From Hyphomicrobium_A sp044507625 (lineage in GTDB: Bacteria > Pseudomonadota > Alphaproteobacteria > Rhizobiales > Hyphomicrobiaceae), in the NCBI GenBank assembly GCA_044507625.1, contig JBIQJE010000006.1, positions 62,001-126,000 on the forward strand: a DNA stretch of 64,000 nucleotides. The letters run 5' to 3'. Shown here in pieces: positions 52,225-61,605 of this stretch. The number at the start of each line of letters is the position of its first letter. The first letter of the stretch is position 1. The notes below the pieces were generated by a model. That model was given only the letters and a program-made list of their open reading frames with translations. It had not been told where the DNA came from and made no database searches. The position numbers and the translations under genes were made by a program.

Positions 52225-53487
52225 CTAGGTATTCATCGACTGGAAGAACTCGCCGTTGGTCTTGGTCGACCGCAGCTTGTCGATGAGGAACTCGATACCG
52301 TCCATCGTGCCCATCGGGTTGAGGATGCGGCGCAGCACGTAGACCTTCTTGAGCTGATCCTTCGGAACCAGCAGGTCTTCCTTGCGGGTGCCGGAGCGCG
52401 ACACGTCGATCGCCGGGAACACGCGCTTGTCGGAGACCTTGCGGTCGAGAATGATTTCCGAGTTACCGGTGCCCTTGAACTCTTCGAAGATCACTTCGTC
52501 CATGCGCGAGCCGGTATCGATCAGCGCCGTCGCGATGATGGTCAGCGAGCCGCCTTCCTCGATGTTGCGGGCCGCACCGAAGAAGCGCTTCGGACGCTGC
52601 AGCGCGTTGGAATCGACGCCGCCCGTGAGCACCTTGCCCGAAGAGGGAACGACCGTGTTGTAGGCGCGGCCGAGACGGGTGATGGAATCCAGCAGAATCA
52701 CCACGTCCCGCTTGTGTTCGACAAGGCGCTTCGCCTTCTCGATCACCATCTCGGAAACCTGCACGTGGCGGGAAGGCGGCTCGTCGAAGGTCGAGGAGAT
52801 CACCTCGCCCTTCACCGAGCGCTGCATGTCCGTCACTTCCTCCGGGCGCTCGTCGATAAGGAGCACGATGAGGTAGCACTCCGGATGGTTCTTGGTGATG
52901 GAGTGGGCGATGTTCTGCAAAAGAACCGTCTTACCGGTGCGCGGGGGCGCAACGATCAGTGCGCGCTGTCCCTTGCCCAGCGGGGCGACGATGTCGATCA
53001 CCCGCGGCGACAGATCCTTCACCGTCGGATCTTCCGTCTCGAGCTTCAGCCACTGCGTCGGGTAGAGCGGCGTCAGGTTGTCGAAGTGGATCTTATGCTT
53101 TGTAGCTTCGGGCTCCTCGAAGTTGATCTTGTTGACCTTGAGCAGCGCGAAGTAGCGCTCGCCTTCCTTCGGCGAGCGGATCTGCCCCTCGACCGTGTCG
53201 CCCGAGCGCAGCGCGAAGCGCCGGATCTGCGAAGGCGACACATAGATATCGTCAGGGCCGGGAAGATAGTTCGCATCCGGCGAGCGCAGGAAGCCGAAGC
53301 CGTCCTGCAGCACTTCTACGACGCCGGTGCCCGTGATTTCGATGTCCTTGGCGGCGAGCTGTTTCAGCGTCGCGAACATCAACTCCTGCTTGCGCATGGT
53401 CGACGCGTTTTCGACGCCGTTCTCCTCCGCAAAGCTCAAGAGCTCCGTCGGAGACTTGAGCTTCAGGTCTTCGAGCTTCATTTCCAT
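52225..53487 (-). CDS. rho: Transcription termination factor Rho
   Basis: A 420-residue hexameric RNA helicase. It has the N-terminal Rho domain, the cold-shock-like RNA-binding domain (GFGFLRSPDANYLPGPDDIYVS), Walker A in IVAPPRTGKTVLLQNIAHSI, Walker B/arginine region CYLIVLLIDERPEEVTD, and the Q/R-loops (TGGVDSNALQRPKRFFGAAR). It ends transcription at unstructured C-rich RNA; this may explain the many GC hairpins without T-runs in the window. It is downstream of hemJ on the same strand with a 237-bp gap. Confidence 0.97.
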   Translation of the reverse strand: MEMKLEDLKLKSPTELLSFAEENGVENASTMRKQELMFATLKQLAAKDIEITGTGVVEVLQDGFGFLRSPDANYLPGPDDIYVSPSQIRRFALRSGDTVEGQIRSPKEGERYFALLKVNKINFEEPEATKHKIHFDNLTPLYPTQWLKLETEDPTVKDLSPRVIDIVAPLGKGQRALIVAPPRTGKTVLLQNIAHSITKNHPECYLIVLLIDERPEEVTDMQRSVKGEVISSTFDEPPSRHVQVSEMVIEKAKRLVEHKRDVVILLDSITRLGRAYNTVVPSSGKVLTGGVDSNALQRPKRFFGAARNIEEGGSLTIIATALIDTGSRMDEVIFEEFKGTGNSEIILDRKVSDKRVFPAIDVSRSGTRKEDLLVPKDQLKKVYVLRRILNPMGTMDGIEFLIDKLRSTKTNGEFFQSMNT

Positions 53488-53724
53488 CGATATGGCTCCG
53501 GGTGGCCACGGCGGTTGAGGGCGGGAATTGGGGTATGCCGGGCCGGAAAAAATGGGGGAATTTTTAGTCGAACGTGGCCAGCGCCACGGGCGGTCGGCCT
53601 TGCCCTTTTTAGCGGGGCATCGGCGACCAACTCACAGGCCTGAGCGGCCCCGAGTCGATGCGGATTTCAGTGCACGTATAGCAGATGGAAAAGCAACAGA
53701 AAAGCGGCTGCGACAAGATTCTGG

Positions 53725-54144
53725 TCAGAATGGCTTCAGCACGACGAGAAGTACGATCGCGACCAAAATGACGGTCGGCACCTCGTTAGCCACCCGGTAG
53801 AACTTCGCCGACCGCGTATTCCGGTCTGCCGCGAAATCCCGCCGCCAGCGGCTCAGCGCCCCCTGGAACCCGGAAAGCAGGATCACCAATAAAAGTTTTA
53901 TGTGCAGCCAATGCTGAGGAAAGGCCCCTTCCCAGTAGGCGAGCCACAGACCGGTGATCCACACCGCCAGCATCGCCGGCGTCATGATGGCCGTGAGCAG
54001 CCGGTATTCCATGACCTTGAGCGTTTCGGACAGCTGCGAGCCGGCCGGCGCATCGGCGTGATAGACGAACAGCCGCGGCAGATAGAACAGCCCTGCGAAC
54101 CAGGCGACCACCGCAATAATGTGGAAGGCCTTGAGCCACAGCAT
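53725..54144 (-). CDS. hemJ: Protoporphyrinogen IX oxidase HemJ
   Basis: A 139-residue membrane protein with four helices. The start LWLKAFHIIAVVAWFAGLFYLPRLF has the conserved HemJ His (KAFHIIA) and WFAG motif. It oxidises protoporphyrinogen IX in organisms lacking HemG/HemY. It starts 2 bp after the hemE stop, so uroporphyrinogen decarboxylase and HemJ are co-expressed for haem synthesis. Confidence 0.93.
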   Translation of the reverse strand: MLWLKAFHIIAVVAWFAGLFYLPRLFVYHADAPAGSQLSETLKVMEYRLLTAIMTPAMLAVWITGLWLAYWEGAFPQHWLHIKLLLVILLSGFQGALSRWRRDFAADRNTRSAKFYRVANEVPTVILVAIVLLVVLKPF

Positions 54145-54146
54145 CG

Positions 54147-55214
54147 TCAGGGACCTTTGCGCACCATCTCGACCAGCCGCGCCACGTGCTCGGGCGGTGT
54201 CTGCGGCACGATCCCGTGCCCCAGGTTGAAGATGAACGGCGCCCCGCGCATGACCTCGAGCGTCTCGGCAATCCTTTCATCGAGCGCTGCCCCGCCCGCG
54301 ACGAGCAGCAGCGGATCGACGTTCCCCTGCACCGCAACCCCGGTCGCATCCGCGAGAGCGCGCATCTGCTGCAAAGGCATCGCCGTATCGCATCCCAGTC
54401 CGTCGACCTTCGCCACCCTGACGTACCCTTCGGCATTGCTGCCCGCTCCACGCGGGAAACCGATGATGGGCACGCCCGGGTGCCGACGCTTCAGCTCTGC
54501 GACGATTCTCCGGTTGGGTTCCACCACCCAAGTCGCGAATTCCCCATCCGGGAGATTTCCTGCCCAACTATCGAAAATCTGCAGGGCATCGGCGCCCGCG
54601 CGCACCTGGCCGTCGAGATAGTCGACGGAAGCCGCGACGATGATCTCGATCAGGCGCGCAAACGTCTCCCGGTCCCGGTAGGCCATCAGCCGCGCGGCCG
54701 CCTGGTCGGGCGACCCCTTCCCGCCCACCATGTAGGTCGCGATCGTCCACGGCGCGCCACAAAAGCCGATCAGCGTCACCTCGCCCGGCAGATCCTGCCG
54801 CAGCCGCGCCACGGTCTCGCACACGCGGCCGAACTTTTCGCCCGTCCCCGTCAGATCGAGCTGCTTCAGCCCCGCCGCGTCCGTGATGGCATCGAGGCAC
54901 GGCCCCTCGCCCTCGAGGAAACGCACCTTCTGCCCCAGCGCATCCGGCACGACGAGAATATCCGAAAACAGGATCGCCGCGTCGAACCCGTACCGGCGGA
55001 TCGGCTGCAGCGTCACTTCGGCGGCAAGGGCTGGCGAATAGCACAGGTTCAGGAACCCGCCCGCCGTCGCCCGCACCTCGCGATATTCCGGCAGGTAGCG
55101 CCCGGCCTGGCGCATGAGCCAGATCGGCGGCGTCGAGACTGCCTCACCGGCGAGAACCCTCAGCAGCTTGCGCCGGGTCGCGTTCGAGGCAGCGAGTTTT
55201 GCGGGGGCACCCAT
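54147..55214 (-). CDS. hemE: Uroporphyrinogen decarboxylase
   Basis: A 355-residue enzyme removing the four acetate carboxyls of uroporphyrinogen III. PIWLMRQAGRYLPEYREVR is the PROSITE-type N-terminal signature with catalytic Arg, and GFCGAPWTIATYMVGG and IFDSWAG follow. It is the first gene of hemE-hemJ(-rho), divergent from the PPSR gene across the putative origin. Confidence 0.96.
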   Translation of the reverse strand: MGAPAKLAASNATRRKLLRVLAGEAVSTPPIWLMRQAGRYLPEYREVRATAGGFLNLCYSPALAAEVTLQPIRRYGFDAAILFSDILVVPDALGQKVRFLEGEGPCLDAITDAAGLKQLDLTGTGEKFGRVCETVARLRQDLPGEVTLIGFCGAPWTIATYMVGGKGSPDQAAARLMAYRDRETFARLIEIIVAASVDYLDGQVRAGADALQIFDSWAGNLPDGEFATWVVEPNRRIVAELKRRHPGVPIIGFPRGAGSNAEGYVRVAKVDGLGCDTAMPLQQMRALADATGVAVQGNVDPLLLVAGGAALDERIAETLEVMRGAPFIFNLGHGIVPQTPPEHVARLVEMVRKGP

Positions 55215-55649
55215 GTGCTCTTAAACCAATCTAGAATCTTAGACTCTTGTTTTTATTCTTCTTACCCACGGGGGTTCTGAGGATTACGGCCTTGTCCTAG
55301 CCCAATCCTTATCTTGCGCACAGGGGCAGTGACGCTCCGCCCTATCTGGTGCCCTGTGAGCCATCGAGCTACTAGAGCCCGTTAAGACATCTGCGATCAA
55401 GCCTCTAGCGCCATCCATGCCGCTGCAACGGCCGTCGCTGCCCTGTTGAGAGGCGCTGGACGAGCGGCCAAGAAAGTACCAATCCTCAAGGAGAGGCGGT
55501 TACACAGATGGGCAACGCCATGCAGGCCCGTTTGTGGGCAGCTTCGTGGACGGGGTGACGCTGCGCCATGGGAACACGGGCGCGTTGCATCCGCCCGCTG
55601 TATAACCCGGCATGTTTTCAACAGTCCCTCCCGCGGAGCCGCTGCGGTC
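55215..55649. other. Putative chromosomal replication origin (oriC)
   Basis: A 435-bp gap between hemE and the PPSR gene. Gene order on both sides equals that flanking Cori in Caulobacter and the origin in rhizobia, and genes diverge from it. It has an A+T-rich tract at 55220-55262 with two GANTC methylation sites (55234, 55242) and a TTAA (55221), and weak DnaA-box-like sequences TTACCCACG (55262) and TTGCGCACA (55314), each two changes from consensus. No strict TTATCCACA is present, so assignment rests on synteny. No gene is supported. Confidence 0.68.
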
Positions 55650-56522
55650 ATGAAGACCAGCCTGCCGAGCTTCTTTCATTTGCATCTCGTCTCCGATTCC
55701 ACCGGCGAGACGCTGACGACGATCTCCAAAGCGGCGTCCGTGCAGTACGCGCTGGTGCGCCCGATCGAGCATGTGCATCCGCTCGTGCGCACGCCGCGTC
55801 AGTTGAAACGCGTACTGCAGGAAATCGAGCAGACGCCCGGCATCGTGCTCTACACCATCACCAACCGCGAGCTGTCCGAAGAGCTCGAGCGCCGCTGCGC
55901 GGAGCTGAAGATTCCCTGCCTCGCGGTGCTGCAACCCATCATGCAGGTGCTCGAAAACTATCTCGGCGCGCCGCGCACCCCGACCGTCGCCGGCCAGCAC
56001 GTCCTCGATGCCGATTATTTCCGCCGCATCGATGCGCTGAACTTCACCATGGCCCACGACGATGGCCATCTGCCGGAAGATCTCAACGATGCCGACATCA
56101 TCGTGCTCGGCATCTCGCGCACCTCGAAGACGCCGACGAGCATCTATCTCGCCCAGCGCGGCTTCAAGACCGCCAATGTACCGCTGGTGCCGTCCATTCC
56201 GCTGCAGGAAAAGCTGACGAAGCCGCACTCGGCATTCGTCGTCTGCCTCGTTGCGAGCCCCGACCGCATCGCGGAGGTGCGCCGTCACCGTGCCATGATG
56301 CTTGGCGATCGCAATCTCGGCGATTATGTCGACCGCGACCGCATCTCCGCCGAGATCGCCTATTCACGCAAGATCTGCGCGCAGAACGGCTGGCCGGTGA
56401 TCGATGTCACCCGCCGCTCGGTGGAGGAATCCGCCGCGCAGATCCTGAAGCTGTATCAGGACCGCCAAGCGCAGAAAGAACAGGCCGCAAAGGGAGAGAT
56501 AGAGGATGTCAGCGACGGCTAG
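55650..56522 (+). CDS. ppsR: PEP synthase regulatory kinase/phosphorylase (PPSR, DUF299)
   Basis: A 290-residue bifunctional ADP-dependent kinase/phosphorylase of the DUF299 family, controlling pyruvate phosphate dikinase or PEP synthase. The start FHLHLVSDSTGETL and the P-loop-like GISRTSKTPTSIYLAQRGF are characteristic; VPLVPSIPLQEKL and DVTRRSVEESA follow. ATG 55650 is chosen at the family N-terminus. It is the counterpart of Caulobacter CC_0001, the first gene right of the origin. Its last 17 bp overlap maf. Confidence 0.92.
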   Translation: MKTSLPSFFHLHLVSDSTGETLTTISKAASVQYALVRPIEHVHPLVRTPRQLKRVLQEIEQTPGIVLYTITNRELSEELERRCAELKIPCLAVLQPIMQVLENYLGAPRTPTVAGQHVLDADYFRRIDALNFTMAHDDGHLPEDLNDADIIVLGISRTSKTPTSIYLAQRGFKTANVPLVPSIPLQEKLTKPHSAFVVCLVASPDRIAEVRRHRAMMLGDRNLGDYVDRDRISAEIAYSRKICAQNGWPVIDVTRRSVEESAAQILKLYQDRQAQKEQAAKGEIEDVSDG

Positions 56523-57126
56523 TCAGCCGCAAATCGTACTCGCATCGGGGAGCAGAGCACGGCGGGAGATGCTGGCCGCAGCGGGGGTTGCTTTCACCGT
56601 CCAGGCCGCCGATGTGGACGAGCCCGCAATCCGGGCGCGGCTGATGGCGGACGAGCCCGGCATCGCGCCCCGGCGCATCGCCGAGGTTCTGGCGGCAGCG
56701 AAGGCGGAGGACGTCAGCGGGAAAAACCGCGGATCGCTCATCATCGGCGCCGACCAGGTGCTGGCGCTGGGCGATGATCTTCTCAGCAAAGCGCCATCCA
56801 TCGAAGCCGCGCGTGCCGCGCTCCGCCGCCTGCGTGGCGCCACCCATGAGCTGCACTCGGCCGTTTCCTTTGCCGAAAATGGCAAGGTGACATGGTCCCA
56901 TGTCGGCACCGCGCGCCTCACGATGCGGGATTTCTCCGATTCCTTCCTCGACGATTATCTCGTCCGCGCTGAGGACCGCGTGAGCCAGACCGTCGGCGCC
57001 TACGAGCTCGAAGGTCTCGGCGTGCAGCTCTTCGAGCGCATCGAGGGCGACTATTTCACGACTCTCGGCCTGCCGCTGCTGGCAGTGCTCGCCGAGCTGC
57101 GCGCACGGGGGATGATCGAGGCATGA
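56506..57126 (+). CDS. maf: Maf-like nucleoside triphosphate pyrophosphatase
   Basis: A 206-residue Maf protein hydrolysing non-canonical or specific NTPs. IVLASGSRARREML is the substrate-binding N-terminus, IIGADQVLAL contains the catalytic Asp, and LRGATHELHSAV follows the family pattern. It overlaps the PPSR gene by 17 bp, and aroE starts within its stop codon. Confidence 0.93.
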   Translation: MSATASQPQIVLASGSRARREMLAAAGVAFTVQAADVDEPAIRARLMADEPGIAPRRIAEVLAAAKAEDVSGKNRGSLIIGADQVLALGDDLLSKAPSIEAARAALRRLRGATHELHSAVSFAENGKVTWSHVGTARLTMRDFSDSFLDDYLVRAEDRVSQTVGAYELEGLGVQLFERIEGDYFTTLGLPLLAVLAELRARGMIEA

Positions 57127-57953
57127 GGCGCGCCTGCGTCATCGGCTGGCCGATCGAGCATTCGCGCTCGCCGCTCATTCACGGCTATTGGTTGCGGCGC
57201 TACGGAATCGAAGGCACCTATACGAAGGTTGCGGTCGCGCCGGATGATGTCGCGCAATTCCTGCGTGCCCTCGGCGCCGAGGGCTTCGTCGGCTGCAACG
57301 TGACGGTTCCCCACAAGGAGATGGCCTACGCGGTCGCCGAGGAAGCCGAAGAATCTGCGCGCGTCGTCGGCGCGGCGAACACGCTATGGCTCGAGGGCGA
57401 TCGTCTCCATGCCGCCAACACCGACACGTATGGCTACATGACCCACCTCGGCCACGTGGTGCCCGATTGGCGCGCGCACGACGGGCCGGTGTGCGTGTTG
57501 GGTGCCGGCGGCGCCGCTCGCGCCATCGTCTATGGATTTCTCGACGCCGGCGTCGATGAGGTGCGCATTTTCAACCGCACGCGCGAGCGCGCCGACGCCA
57601 TTGCCGAGCAGTTCGGCCCGCGTGTCAAAGTGTTCGACTGGAACAGCCGCAGCGACGGGGCGCGCGATGCTTGCGTGCTGGTGAACACGACCGCGCTGGG
57701 CCTGAAGGGTGTCGGCTCCCTCGGCATGGATTTCACCGGCTTCCATCCCGACTGCGTCGTCAGCGATATCGTGTACGTTCCCCTGGAAACCGAGTTGATC
57801 GCCGCTGCGCGCAGCCATGGCCTGCGCACCGTGGACGGGCTGGGGATGCTCCTCCATCAGGCTGTGCCCGGCTTCGAGCGCTGGTTCGGCATCCGTCCAC
57901 AGGTAACCGATGAATTGCGCGCAACGATCGTTGCCGACATCGAGGGGAAATAA
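57123..57953 (+). CDS. aroE: Shikimate dehydrogenase
   Basis: A 276-residue NADP-dependent enzyme reducing 3-dehydroshikimate. GWPIEHSRSPLIHGYW binds shikimate, the catalytic Lys is in VTVPHKEMAY and the Asp in ANTDTYGYM, and VLGAGGAARAIVYGF is the NADP fold. Its ATG overlaps the maf stop (ATGA). Confidence 0.96.
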   Translation: MRRACVIGWPIEHSRSPLIHGYWLRRYGIEGTYTKVAVAPDDVAQFLRALGAEGFVGCNVTVPHKEMAYAVAEEAEESARVVGAANTLWLEGDRLHAANTDTYGYMTHLGHVVPDWRAHDGPVCVLGAGGAARAIVYGFLDAGVDEVRIFNRTRERADAIAEQFGPRVKVFDWNSRSDGARDACVLVNTTALGLKGVGSLGMDFTGFHPDCVVSDIVYVPLETELIAAARSHGLRTVDGLGMLLHQAVPGFERWFGIRPQVTDELRATIVADIEGK

Positions 57954-58571
57954 ATGCTGATCGTCGGGCTCACCGGTTCCATCGGCATGGGAAAATCCAC
58001 TGCCGCTGCACACCTGCGGGCGCGCGGTTTGCCGGTGTTCGATGCGGACGCGGAGGTCCATCGCCTCTACGCCGGTGGAAAAACCGTGGAGCGTATCGAG
58101 CGCGCGTTTCCCGGCACCACGACCGCGGAGGGTGTGGATCGTCAGCGCTTGAGCGCGGCCCTCGTCGCGCACCCCGAGCGCATCCGCGAACTCGAAGCCA
58201 TCGTTCATCCCATGGTGCGTGAGGCCGAGCGCACGTTCCTGCGCGCCGAGGCCCGCCGCGGTTCGCCCATCGCCGTTCTCGAAATTCCGCTGCTCTTTGA
58301 ATCCGGCGCCGACCGCCTCGTCGATGTTGTCATCGTGCTGAGCGCGCCCGCCGAGGTGCAGCGCGCGCGCGTCCTGAAGCGCGGGCTCAGCCCCGAAAAG
58401 CTCGACGCGCTTCTGGCGCGGCAAACGCCCGACGCGGAAAAACGCCGGCTCGCCGATTTCGTCGTCGACACCAGCAAGGCCGTCGAGGAAAGCCAGGCCG
58501 CGCTCGATGCGATCGTCGAAAAGTTGCGGAGCCGACACGGCGCAGCCTTCGCGCGGCATTGGGCGGCTTGA
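57954..58571 (+). CDS. coaE: Dephospho-CoA kinase
   Basis: A 205-residue kinase catalysing the last step of CoA synthesis. The P-loop GLTGSIGMGKST, the DADAEVHRLYAGG segment and the HPMVREAE/LEIPLLFESG motifs are all present. It starts directly after the aroE stop (TAAATG). Confidence 0.96.
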   Translation: MLIVGLTGSIGMGKSTAAAHLRARGLPVFDADAEVHRLYAGGKTVERIERAFPGTTTAEGVDRQRLSAALVAHPERIRELEAIVHPMVREAERTFLRAEARRGSPIAVLEIPLLFESGADRLVDVVIVLSAPAEVQRARVLKRGLSPEKLDALLARQTPDAEKRRLADFVVDTSKAVEESQAALDAIVEKLRSRHGAAFARHWAA

Positions 58572-58603
58572 CCGCGGCCTGATTCGCATCCGATTGAAGC
58601 TAA

Positions 58604-59326
58604 ATGCGCGAGATCATCCTCGATACCGAAACCACCGGCCTCGACCCCCGCAAGGGCGACCGGCTGATTGAGATCGGCTGCATCGAGCTGATTAACCGCA
58701 TCCCCTCGGGCCGCGAGTACCACTGCTTCATCAACCCCGAGCGCGACGTGCCGGCGGAGGCCGAGGCTGTGCACGGGCTTTCGACCGAATTTCTGAAAGA
58801 TAAGCCGAAGTTCGTCGAGGTTGCGCAGAGCTTCCTCGACTTCATCGCCGGCGATGGCATCGTCATCCACAACGCCGCCTTCGACGTCGGCTTCCTGAAC
58901 TTCGAGCTGGGCCTGCTCAACCTGCAGCAGATCGCCATGGAACGCGTGACGTGCACGCTGCAACTGGCGCGGCGCCGCCATCCCGCCGGGCCGAACACGC
59001 TCGATGCGCTGTGCAAGCGCTACGGCATCGACAACAGCAAGCGCACCAAGCACGGCGCGCTCGTCGACTCGCTGCTGCTCGCCGAGGTCTATATCGAGCT
59101 GCTCGGTGTGCGCCAGGCAGCGTTCATTGATTTCGCCGACGAGAATGCGAGCCCGCTCGGCGCGGAGCTGGCGCCGCTCGGCCGGCGCAACGCCGCGCAG
59201 CGGCCGGCGCCGCTCAGCCCCCGGCTGCTGCCCGAGATGGAAGCGGCTCACCGTGCCTTCGTGGAATCGATGGGCGACAAGGCCATCTGGCGGCGCTACC
59301 TCGCGCCCGCGGAAGAAACGCAGTAG
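58604..59326 (+). CDS. dnaQ: DNA polymerase III epsilon subunit (3'-5' proofreading exonuclease)
   Basis: A 240-residue DEDDh exonuclease. Exo I is DTETTGLD (Asp7, Glu9), Exo II is HNAAFDVGF and Exo III is KHGALVDSLLLAEVY with catalytic His and Asp. The C-terminal tail (after about 180) should bind the alpha subunit. It is the last gene of PPSR-maf-aroE-coaE-dnaQ, 32 bp after coaE. Confidence 0.95.
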   Translation: MREIILDTETTGLDPRKGDRLIEIGCIELINRIPSGREYHCFINPERDVPAEAEAVHGLSTEFLKDKPKFVEVAQSFLDFIAGDGIVIHNAAFDVGFLNFELGLLNLQQIAMERVTCTLQLARRRHPAGPNTLDALCKRYGIDNSKRTKHGALVDSLLLAEVYIELLGVRQAAFIDFADENASPLGAELAPLGRRNAAQRPAPLSPRLLPEMEAAHRAFVESMGDKAIWRRYLAPAEETQ

Positions 59327-59354
59327 CCGCGCCGCTTCCCTAATCTGCATCACA

Positions 59355-59387
59355 AAATGAAAAAGCTCCGGGCCGTCACCCGGAGCT
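59355..59387 (-). terminator. Terminator downstream of secB
   Basis: A 9-bp stem AGCTCCGGG/CCCGGAGCT with 6-nt loop is followed on the minus strand by TTTTCATTTT. It also closes dnaQ on the other strand. Confidence 0.8.
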
Positions 59388-59428
59388 CGATCGATTTGCG
59401 CAAATCGCCGAAGCGAAGCTGACCGCCG

Positions 59429-59935
59429 TCAGTTCTTCGTCACTTCACTGGCCTGCGCCTGCTTTTCCTGCTGGCGGCGCATATAGAGCGAAGCGAAGTC
59501 GAACGGATCGAGCAGCAGCGGCGGGAACCCGCCCTCGCGGGTGAGATCCGCGGCAATGCGGCGCACGAACGGGAACAGGATCGACGGGCAGTTCACCAGG
59601 AGGAACGGCTCCAGCGCCTGCTCCGGCAGGTTCTCGATCCGGAACAGGCCCGCATAGACGAGCTGCAGCTGATAGATCTTGCCGTGCTTGTTCGTCGCCT
59701 GCGCGTCGAAGTCGATGGCGCTCTCATACATCGACGGGCCGACGTTCTTCGCGGCTACGTTGATCATGAGCTGCAGGTTCGGCTGATCGCCCGGATCCTG
59801 CATGAGCTTTTCGATGTTCGGGTTTTCGAACGACAGATCTTTGATGTACTGGGCGGCGACATTCACCTGCACGGGAGGCGGCTGCGTCGTCGCGGCCTCC
59901 TCGGGCTTGCCGTTGCCGTTCGTAGAGTTCGCCAT
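59429..59935 (-). CDS. secB: Protein-export chaperone SecB
   Basis: A 168-residue tetrameric chaperone delivering unfolded preproteins to SecA. QYIKDLSFENPNIEKLM matches the SecB start and LVNCPSILFPFVRRIAADLTREGGFPPLLLDPFDF is the characteristic region (written here only as the family hallmark around residues 110-145). The Gln/Asn/Thr-rich first 25 residues are an extension typical of Alphaproteobacteria. It is co-oriented with fxsA, 86 bp downstream. Confidence 0.95.
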   Translation of the reverse strand: MANSTNGNGKPEEAATTQPPPVQVNVAAQYIKDLSFENPNIEKLMQDPGDQPNLQLMINVAAKNVGPSMYESAIDFDAQATNKHGKIYQLQLVYAGLFRIENLPEQALEPFLLVNCPSILFPFVRRIAADLTREGGFPPLLLDPFDFASLYMRRQQEKQAQASEVTKN

Positions 59936-60021
59936 AGTTGCATCCGTGCCGGGTTTCGCCTGAGAGGCGGCTAGCTAACACGCGGACACCGCGGCGACAA
60001 CGCTGTTGCCTTCGGGAGGCG

Positions 60022-60507
60022 TTAACGGCCTTCGTTCTCATCGTCGTCGATACGCCGATACGTGCCCTCGATGATCACCGGACCTTGCTTTTGCGCGCCA
60101 TCGCGCGGCGCCTCGCCGGGGGCCGGCCGCGTGCGCTGACGGGGGCTGAATCCCGGCAGGACCGCGCGCAGCAGCCAGCGCCGCACCGGCGGTATGAGCA
60201 GTACCAAGCCCAGCCCATCGGTCGCGAAGCCGGGAATGATGAGCAGGCAGCCGGCGAGGATCACCGCATAGCTGTCGACGAGCGAGGCGACGCCGAGCCC
60301 GCCGCGGCCCATGGTGTCGAACATCCGGCTGAACATCGACAACCCCTGCCGGCGGATGACCACCATGCCGATGAATGCCGAAAGCACCAGGAGCCCGAGT
60401 GTCGGCCACAGGCCGATCCACTGCCCCACCAGGATCAGCAGCGTGATCTCGATGAAAGGCAGGACGATCAGGATCAACATCGACGCGAGCTGCAGTGGAG
60501 ATATCAT
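60022..60507 (-). CDS. fxsA: FxsA-family membrane protein
   Basis: A 161-residue FxsA protein. Membrane segments are at about 8-26, 30-50 and 78-98. The family start LIVLPFIEITLLILVGQWIG and the motif GCLLIIPGFATDGLGLVLL are clear. The tail is basic and Pro/Arg-rich. FxsA overproduction suppresses F-plasmid exclusion of phage T7; its normal role is unknown. It is divergent from the Tim44 gene. Confidence 0.92.
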   Translation of the reverse strand: MISPLQLASMLILIVLPFIEITLLILVGQWIGLWPTLGLLVLSAFIGMVVIRRQGLSMFSRMFDTMGRGGLGVASLVDSYAVILAGCLLIIPGFATDGLGLVLLIPPVRRWLLRAVLPGFSPRQRTRPAPGEAPRDGAQKQGPVIIEGTYRRIDDDENEGR

Positions 60508-60763
60508 TGTCCGCTATTCATCTCCCGCTAGCAGGTTGTTGAGCATGTCGGCGCCATCCGGGAGCCCAAAAAGGGGCCTTTAGTGCAATCGGGTTGGCAT
60601 TGCCCCGTTTGTGCCTTACCTTGAACCAAGGACCATCTTAACCCCTTGATGGCGGATCGGATCAGAGGCCCCGTGCACCCCGGACTTGGGCTTCCTTTAA
60701 GACGCGATCATATATTGCTGTCGTATCCAGTCACGCTGTTGATTGCCAGGAAGGCATCCGCCC

Positions 60764-61507
60764 ATGGAGAAGATTGATCTCTTCACCCTCATCTCGCTCA
60801 TCGTCGCGGTTATCGTGGTGTTGAAGCTGAGAAGCGTCCTCGGACGCCGCACGGGTGATGAGGAAGCACGTGTCGAGCGCTACCGCGCCGAGCGTGCCCG
60901 TCAGGCGTCGGGGGCAAGCGACAATGGAAACGTCGTTGCCATGCCGCGCCGTGATCGCGATGCAGCCGCCGCGACGCCGGCGCCCGAGGTCAGCCAGGCC
61001 GACGTCGAGGAGCGCATCCGCACCTATCCGAGTGCGGAAGCGGGCGCGCGCGCCGGTCTCATCGAAATTGCAAAGCTCGACCCTGCCTTCGAGCCCGACG
61101 CTTTCATCCGCGGCGCCAAGCAGGCCTACGAGATGATCGTCACCGCGTTCGCCGAGGGCAACCGCAAGCTGCTCAAGGATCTCCTGAGCCGTGAAGTCTA
61201 CGACGGCTTCGTGCGTGCGATCTCCGAGCGCGAGCAGCGCGGCGAGCAGGTCGATCAGAGCTTCGTCGGCATCGACAAGGCCGACATCCTGGAATCGGAG
61301 CTGAAGGGTGGCATTGCCTCGATCACCGTCCGCTTCGTCAGCCAGCTCATTTCCGCAACGCGCGACAAGGCGGGCGCCATCATCGGCGGCGATCCCCAGC
61401 GCATCAAGGAAGTGACGGACATCTGGACTTTCAGCCGCGACATCTCGAGCGCGAAGGCGCGCGCCAATCCGAATTGGCGTCTCATCGCCACGCAGTCGCC
61501 GGCCTGA
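60764..61507 (+). CDS. Tim44-like domain membrane-anchored protein
   Basis: A 247-residue protein: one N-terminal membrane helix (about 5-22, LFTLISLIVAVIVVLKL), a charged linker and a Tim44/Mba1-like domain (about 100-245, PDAFIRGAKQAYEMIVTAFAEGN at its start). Alphaproteobacterial homologues such as TimA are considered ancestors of mitochondrial Tim44. ATG 60764 has AGGAAGG about 9 nt upstream; an in-frame TTG 21 bp earlier is less likely. Neighbour order to mltA is the usual one. Confidence 0.92.
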   Translation: MEKIDLFTLISLIVAVIVVLKLRSVLGRRTGDEEARVERYRAERARQASGASDNGNVVAMPRRDRDAAAATPAPEVSQADVEERIRTYPSAEAGARAGLIEIAKLDPAFEPDAFIRGAKQAYEMIVTAFAEGNRKLLKDLLSREVYDGFVRAISEREQRGEQVDQSFVGIDKADILESELKGGIASITVRFVSQLISATRDKAGAIIGGDPQRIKEVTDIWTFSRDISSAKARANPNWRLIATQSPA

Positions 61508-61605
61508 AACTGACGTTCGGCGCGCTGGGGGGCGCGTAAACGAGGTTTGCGATCGCGTCGCCGGCTGTGGCGCGGTTTGCATCGAGGGGGGATCGGCACG
61601 CGACC

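Noticed and set aside
55446..55649. N-terminal extension of the PPSR protein by 68 codons
   Set aside because: Family homology starts at MKTSLPSFFHLHLVSDS; the upstream stretch lies in the putative origin and has no conserved features.
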